Shown piece by piece: positions 60,020 to 64,000 of a stretch of 64,000 bases of DNA; positions within the stretch are counted from its first letter, which is position 1; each line of letters begins with the position of its first letter. This DNA is from an uncultured Sphingosinicella sp. (GTDB taxonomy: Bacteria; Pseudomonadota; Alphaproteobacteria; Sphingomonadales; Sphingomonadaceae). The notes under the pieces are model-generated. The model did no database searches. It saw only the letters and a list, made by a program, of their open reading frames with translations, and was not told the DNA's origin. Both the position numbers and the translations under genes were made by a program. The stretch spans positions 1-64,000 of the forward strand of contig NZ_CADCWD010000017.1 in the NCBI RefSeq assembly GCF_902806315.1, in the 5' to 3' direction.

Positions 60020-60550
60020 TTGAAGCAGATCAGCAAGTTCCTTGCGCTTATCCTCAGGCACAAGCCGGAAGTCGGCGGGCTGCGCCTAGATGCGGAAGGC
60101 TGGGCCGATGTCGAGGCGGTGCTCGCGGCCATCAGGCAAAGGTTCGGCGATTTCGACCGGCGCCAGCTCGATGAACTCGTGCGCACCAGCGACAAGCAGC
60201 GTTATGCGTTCGACGAGAGCGGCGGAAAGATCAGGGCAAACCAGGGGCACAGCATCCCCATCGACCTGAAGCTCACGCCCGTGGCCCCTCCGCCGCTCCT
60301 CTATCACGGCACGTCCGAGCGCTTGGTGGGCGCTATCCTGGAGCAGGGATTGGTGCGGGGCAGGCGGCACCATGTTCATCTCAGCCCCGACCTCGAACCG
60401 GCGATGAGGGTCGGGGCGCGACGGTCCGGCCGGCCGGTCGTGCTGCAGGTGTGGAGCAGGGCGATGGCCGAGCATCTGTTCTTCCGCAGCGCCAATGATG
60501 TGTGGCTGACCGACCATGTTCCGCCCGCCTACCTGCGGCTCCTCGACTGA
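60020..60550 (+). CDS. kptA: RNA 2'-phosphotransferase (Tpt1/KptA)
   Basis: MKQISKFLALILRHKPEVGGLRLDAEGWADVEAVLAAI...LDELVRTSDKQRYAFDESGGKIRANQGHSIPIDL...LLYHGTSERLVGAILEQGLVRGRRHHVHLSPD. Confidence 0.95.
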   Translation: MKQISKFLALILRHKPEVGGLRLDAEGWADVEAVLAAIRQRFGDFDRRQLDELVRTSDKQRYAFDESGGKIRANQGHSIPIDLKLTPVAPPPLLYHGTSERLVGAILEQGLVRGRRHHVHLSPDLEPAMRVGARRSGRPVVLQVWSRAMAEHLFFRSANDVWLTDHVPPAYLRLLD

Positions 60551-60733
60551 GCCGACAACTTGAGAGCGAGGTGGGGGCGAAGCCTCTCCACGGTCGTGCG
60601 GGCCGGCACCTCTGGCGCGAACCTCCTTCAACGAGGCGCGTGATTTCAGACCGCATCGAGTTCGTTTCGATGCCATGATCCGTTTGCCCAAGCCCTTTGC
60701 GCTGACATCCCTCGATCATGGAAGGGACCAGCA

Positions 60734-61117
60734 ATGATCAACGTGGATAGCAGCATCGAATGTGGCGTGGCGGTGCTTGGCGTGCCGCTCATCGTGGTGC
60801 TTGGCCACGAAAGCTGCCGAGCGGTGGCGGCGGCGACCGAGATCGTCAACAACAATGCGAGCTTTCCCGGCAGCATCGGCCGCATGGTCGAGCCGATCGT
60901 TCCGGCCGCCTTGTTGGTGCGCGGCCAGCCGGGCGACTTCGTCCGGAATGCCGCCCGCGCCAATGTGAGCCGGACGGTTGCGCAGCTCCGCACTTCGGTG
61001 GAGCCGATGCTGCTGGAGCCGCAGCGGGAGGGGCGATTGAAGGTGGTCGGCGCTTATTACGATCTCGACACGGGCGCCGTCGACTTCTTCGACGAGCCTA
61101 GCACTCCACCACGTTAA
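60734..61117 (+). pseudogene. C-terminal remnant of a beta-carbonic anhydrase
   Basis: IECGVAVLGVPLIVVLGHESCRAVAAATE...GSIGRMVEPIVPA...GRLKVVGAYYDLDTGAVDFF matches the C-terminal half of beta-CA; the N-terminal zinc-site region (C-x-D-x-R) is absent upstream. Confidence 0.75.
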
Positions 61118-62483
61118 CGGCGAGGCCGCCGAGCGAGGTCTCCTTGTAGCGCTCGTTCATGTCCATGCCGGTCTTGCGCATCGTTTCGATCACCTGGTCG
61201 AGGCTGACGCGGTGGTCGCCATTGCCGACGAGGGCGAGGCGGGAGGCTTCGATCGCCTTGATCGCGCCGACCGCGTTGCGCTCGATGCAGGGGACCTGGA
61301 CGAGGCCGCCGACCGGATCGCAGGTGAGGCCGAGATTGTGCTCCATGCCGATCTCGGCCGCATTCTCGATCTGTCCGGGAGTGCCCCCGAGCGCAGCGGT
61401 CAGCCCGGCCGCTGCCATCGAGCAGGCGACGCCGACCTCGCCCTGGCAGCCCACCTCGGCGCCGGAGATGGAGGCATTCTCCTTGAACAGCGACCCCACC
61501 GCGCCGGCCGTCAGGAGGAAGACCTGCACGCCCTCGTCGGACGCGCGCGGGGTGAAGCGCTGATAATAACGGAGGATCGCGGGGACGATGCCGGCGGCGC
61601 CGTTGGTGGGTGCGGTAACGACCCGGGCACCGGCGGCATTCTCCTCGTTCACAGCCAACGCCCAGAGGTTGACCCAGTCGAGCACGGTGAGCGGGTCCTG
61701 GAGCGTGCGCTCGGCGCGCTCCATCAGCAGGCGGTGGAGGGCGGGCGCCCGGCGCTTCACCTTGAGGCCGCCGGGGAGGATCCCGTCCTGGCCGATGCCG
61801 CGGTCGATGCAGGCGGACATGGCCTCGCAGATCGCGGTCAGACGGCGGTTGATCTCGCTGTCGGAGAGACCGGCTTGCTCATTGGCGCGAGCGATCTCGG
61901 CGATGGTCAGCCCCTCGCGCTCTGCGATGGCGAGCAGCTCGTCGGCGGAGCGATAATTGTACGGAATGTCCCAGGCGCCTTCGGGCGGCGCGTTGCGGGC
62001 AATGGCCTCTTCGTCGATCACCGCGCCGCCGCCCGTGGAATAGTAGATCTTGCTCTCGAGCTCCGCGCCATCGACCCCGAGCGCAGTGAAGCGCATGCCG
62101 TTGCTATGGTGGGGCAGGCGCTCGCGTTGGAGGAAGCGGAGGTCGCGCGCCTCCTCGAACGCGACGTCGCGGCGGCCGGCGAGGAGCAGCCGCCCGGTGC
62201 CCCGGACCCGGCTGACGATCTCGTCCGCTTCGTCGGGACAGAGGCTGTCCGGGCGCTTGCCGGTGAGGCCGATCAGCACCGCACGGTCGGTCGCGTGCCC
62301 CTTGCCGGTGAGGGCGAGCGACCCATAGAGGTTCGTCTCGACGCGCTCCACCTGCTCCAGCATCGCTTTTTCGACGAGCGTCTCGACAAAGCGGCAGGCA
62401 GCCGTCATCGGCCCCATGGTGTGCGAACTGGAAGGGCCCACCCCGATCTTGAACAGATCGAAGACGCTGGCAACCACGGACAT
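61098..62483 (-). CDS. sdaA: L-serine ammonia-lyase
   Basis: [31 protein letters not shown]...[10 protein letters not shown]...[74 protein letters not shown]. Confidence 0.97.
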   Translation of the reverse strand: MSVVASVFDLFKIGVGPSSSHTMGPMTAACRFVETLVEKAMLEQVERVETNLYGSLALTGKGHATDRAVLIGLTGKRPDSLCPDEADEIVSRVRGTGRLLLAGRRDVAFEEARDLRFLQRERLPHHSNGMRFTALGVDGAELESKIYYSTGGGAVIDEEAIARNAPPEGAWDIPYNYRSADELLAIAEREGLTIAEIARANEQAGLSDSEINRRLTAICEAMSACIDRGIGQDGILPGGLKVKRRAPALHRLLMERAERTLQDPLTVLDWVNLWALAVNEENAAGARVVTAPTNGAAGIVPAILRYYQRFTPRASDEGVQVFLLTAGAVGSLFKENASISGAEVGCQGEVGVACSMAAAGLTAALGGTPGQIENAAEIGMEHNLGLTCDPVGGLVQVPCIERNAVGAIKAIEASRLALVGNGDHRVSLDQVIETMRKTGMDMNERYKETSLGGLAVNVVEC

Positions 62484-62557
62484 TTCTCCCAAAAGCACTT
62501 CCGGCGGAAGGGCCTGGCGGACATGGGCCTGAGGCAGCGCGAAGGCAAGCGCAGCGC

Positions 62558-64000
62558 GTGATCGACGCTACTGCACCCTTCGTTTTGTTGGACGATGCAC
62601 GTTTGCACCGGGGCGGTGCCGCGCTGCTGTTCGAGCGGCCTTCTCTAGTGTTGGAGGCTCGCGAGCCGGAGCAGGTTCGCCCGGCGCTGCAACTGCTGAG
62701 GGAAGCCCAACAGCGCGGGCTGCACGCGGCCGGGTTCATTTCCTATGAAGCGGGCCACGTGCTGGAGCCCAAGCTTGCACCGCTCTGCCGGGCCGCTGCG
62801 TCGGGGGAGCCGCCGCTGCTCTGGTTCGGCCTTTTCGAACGGGCGCGCCCGATTGAGCACTTGCCGACCCTCCTGCCCGATCCTGCTTCCGCCTGGGTGT
62901 CGAGGCCAACCCCGCTGATCGGGCAGTCGCCATTCGAGGACGCAATAGGCGCGGTGCAGGAGCATATCGCGGCCGGGAACATCTACCAGGCGAACCTGAC
63001 CTTCGCGGCCGAGGTTCGGACGGCCGGCAATCCGCTCGCAATCTATGCCGATGTGCGGCAGCGCGCGCGCGGCGGGCATAGCGCGCTCGTCTTCACGGGC
63101 GAGCACTGGATCCTCTCCTTTTCGCCCGAACTGTTCTTCACGTTGGAAGGCGGCAAGCTCACCACGCGGCCGATGAAGGGCACTGCGGAGCGGCGCCGCG
63201 ACGCGGCGGGGGACGCAGCGGCGGTCGAAGAGCTTCGCACCGATCCCAAGCAGCGCGCCGAGAATCTGATGATCGTCGACCTTCTCCGGAACGACCTCTC
63301 CCGCGTTTCCGTACCTGGAACGGTCAAGGTGCCGTCCCTCTTCGAGGTGGAGACCTACCCCACGGTCCACCAGATGACGTCCACGGTCACGTCCGAACTT
63401 GAAGACGGGCTGGGCCCCTGGGACGCGATGGAGGCTTTGTTCCCCTGCGGCTCGATCACAGGGGCGCCGAAGATTCGCGCCATGCAGATCATCGCGGAGA
63501 CCGAGCGGCGCGCGCGCGGCGTCTATACCGGCGCCATTGGAACGGTTGCGCCCCGCGGCGAGGCGAACTTCAATGTGGCGATCCGCACCCTCACAATGCG
63601 TGCTGGCGAAAGCCGCGCGACCATGGGATTGGGGGCAGGCATTGTGGCCGACAGCCGCGCCGCAGACGAGTGGCGTGAATGTATGGCGAAGGGGGCATTC
63701 TTGAAGGGCAGCGACTTCGATCTGATCGAGACGATGCGCTTCGACCCGCATGAAGGCATTGCCGAACTCGACCGTCACCTCAGTCGCCTCAAGAGGAGCG
63801 CGGATGCGTTCGGCTTCCCCTTCGACCGGCATGGCGCCCGCAACGAGCTCCAGGCCGCGACCTTTCGCCTCCGCGAGGAGAAGAAGGTGCGGCTTCGGCT
63901 CTCCCCGACCGGCGTGATCGCCATCGAGGCGCGACCGATGCCCGACGACCAGGCTGAGCCAGTTGAGGTGGCGATCCTGCCGCTGCCGGTGCTGCGCGAC
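62558..64000 (+). CDS. pabB: Aminodeoxychorismate synthase component I, apparently entering a PabC-like C-terminal domain (truncated by the window edge)
   Basis: GTG start; HIAAGNIYQANLTFAAEV...SFSPELFFTLEGGKLTTRPMKGTAERR...RAENLMIVDLLRNDLSRVSVPGTVKVPSLFEVETYPTVHQMTSTV...PCGSITGAPKIRAMQIIAETE; then FDLIETMRFDPHEGIAELDRHLSRLKRSADAFGFPFD. Missing from the ORF track because it is open-ended. Confidence 0.93.
   Translation, partial: MIDATAPFVLLDDARLHRGGAALLFERPSLVLEAREPEQVRPALQLLREAQQRGLHAAGFISYEAGHVLEPKLAPLCRAAASGEPPLLWFGLFERARPIEHLPTLLPDPASAWVSRPTPLIGQSPFEDAIGAVQEHIAAGNIYQANLTFAAEVRTAGNPLAIYADVRQRARGGHSALVFTGEHWILSFSPELFFTLEGGKLTTRPMKGTAERRRDAAGDAAAVEELRTDPKQRAENLMIVDLLRNDLSRVSVPGTVKVPSLFEVETYPTVHQMTSTVTSELEDGLGPWDAMEALFPCGSITGAPKIRAMQIIAETERRARGVYTGAIGTVAPRGEANFNVAIRTLTMRAGESRATMGLGAGIVADSRAADEWRECMAKGAFLKGSDFDLIETMRFDPHEGIAELDRHLSRLKRSADAFGFPFDRHGARNELQAATFRLREEKKVRLRLSPTGVIAIEARPMPDDQAEPVEVAILPLPVLRD

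Overview
This is a 64 kb window of high-GC alphaproteobacterial chromosome. It looks sphingomonad-like, judged from gene order, the class I LysRS, the two-piece tmRNA with an ANDNEALAIAA tag, and the PEP-CTERM-like anchor. Most of it is core genome: rpmF-plsX-fabH-ihfA-merR, rimP-nusA-ylxR-infB-rbfA-GNAT-truB-rpsO-pnp, trmB, metK, lnt, sdaA, pabB, psd and lysS.

The accessory-looking part is about 7.9-20.7 kb. It is a glycan or glycolipid-type cluster with an Ino1-type inositol-phosphate synthase, a glycoside-hydrolase-like protein whose TIM-barrel halves appear swapped, a methyltransferase, a GT9-like protein, DUF6165, three NDP-sugar SDRs, a GT4 and three tandem CgeB-like glycosyltransferases.

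The other main observations are:
- Large palindromic repeat elements sit in-frame inside three core genes (truB, lnt, ylxR), resembling Rickettsia palindromic elements, with related palindromes in two intergenic gaps.
- A circularly permuted tmRNA gene, absent from the ORF track, lies at about 38.21-38.48 kb with a good promoter and a readable tag.
- A tandem pair of small Asn/Gln/Ala-rich lipoproteins lies downstream of it.

The large ORFs antisense to clear genes were judged spurious. All family calls come from reading the translations; no database searches were run.
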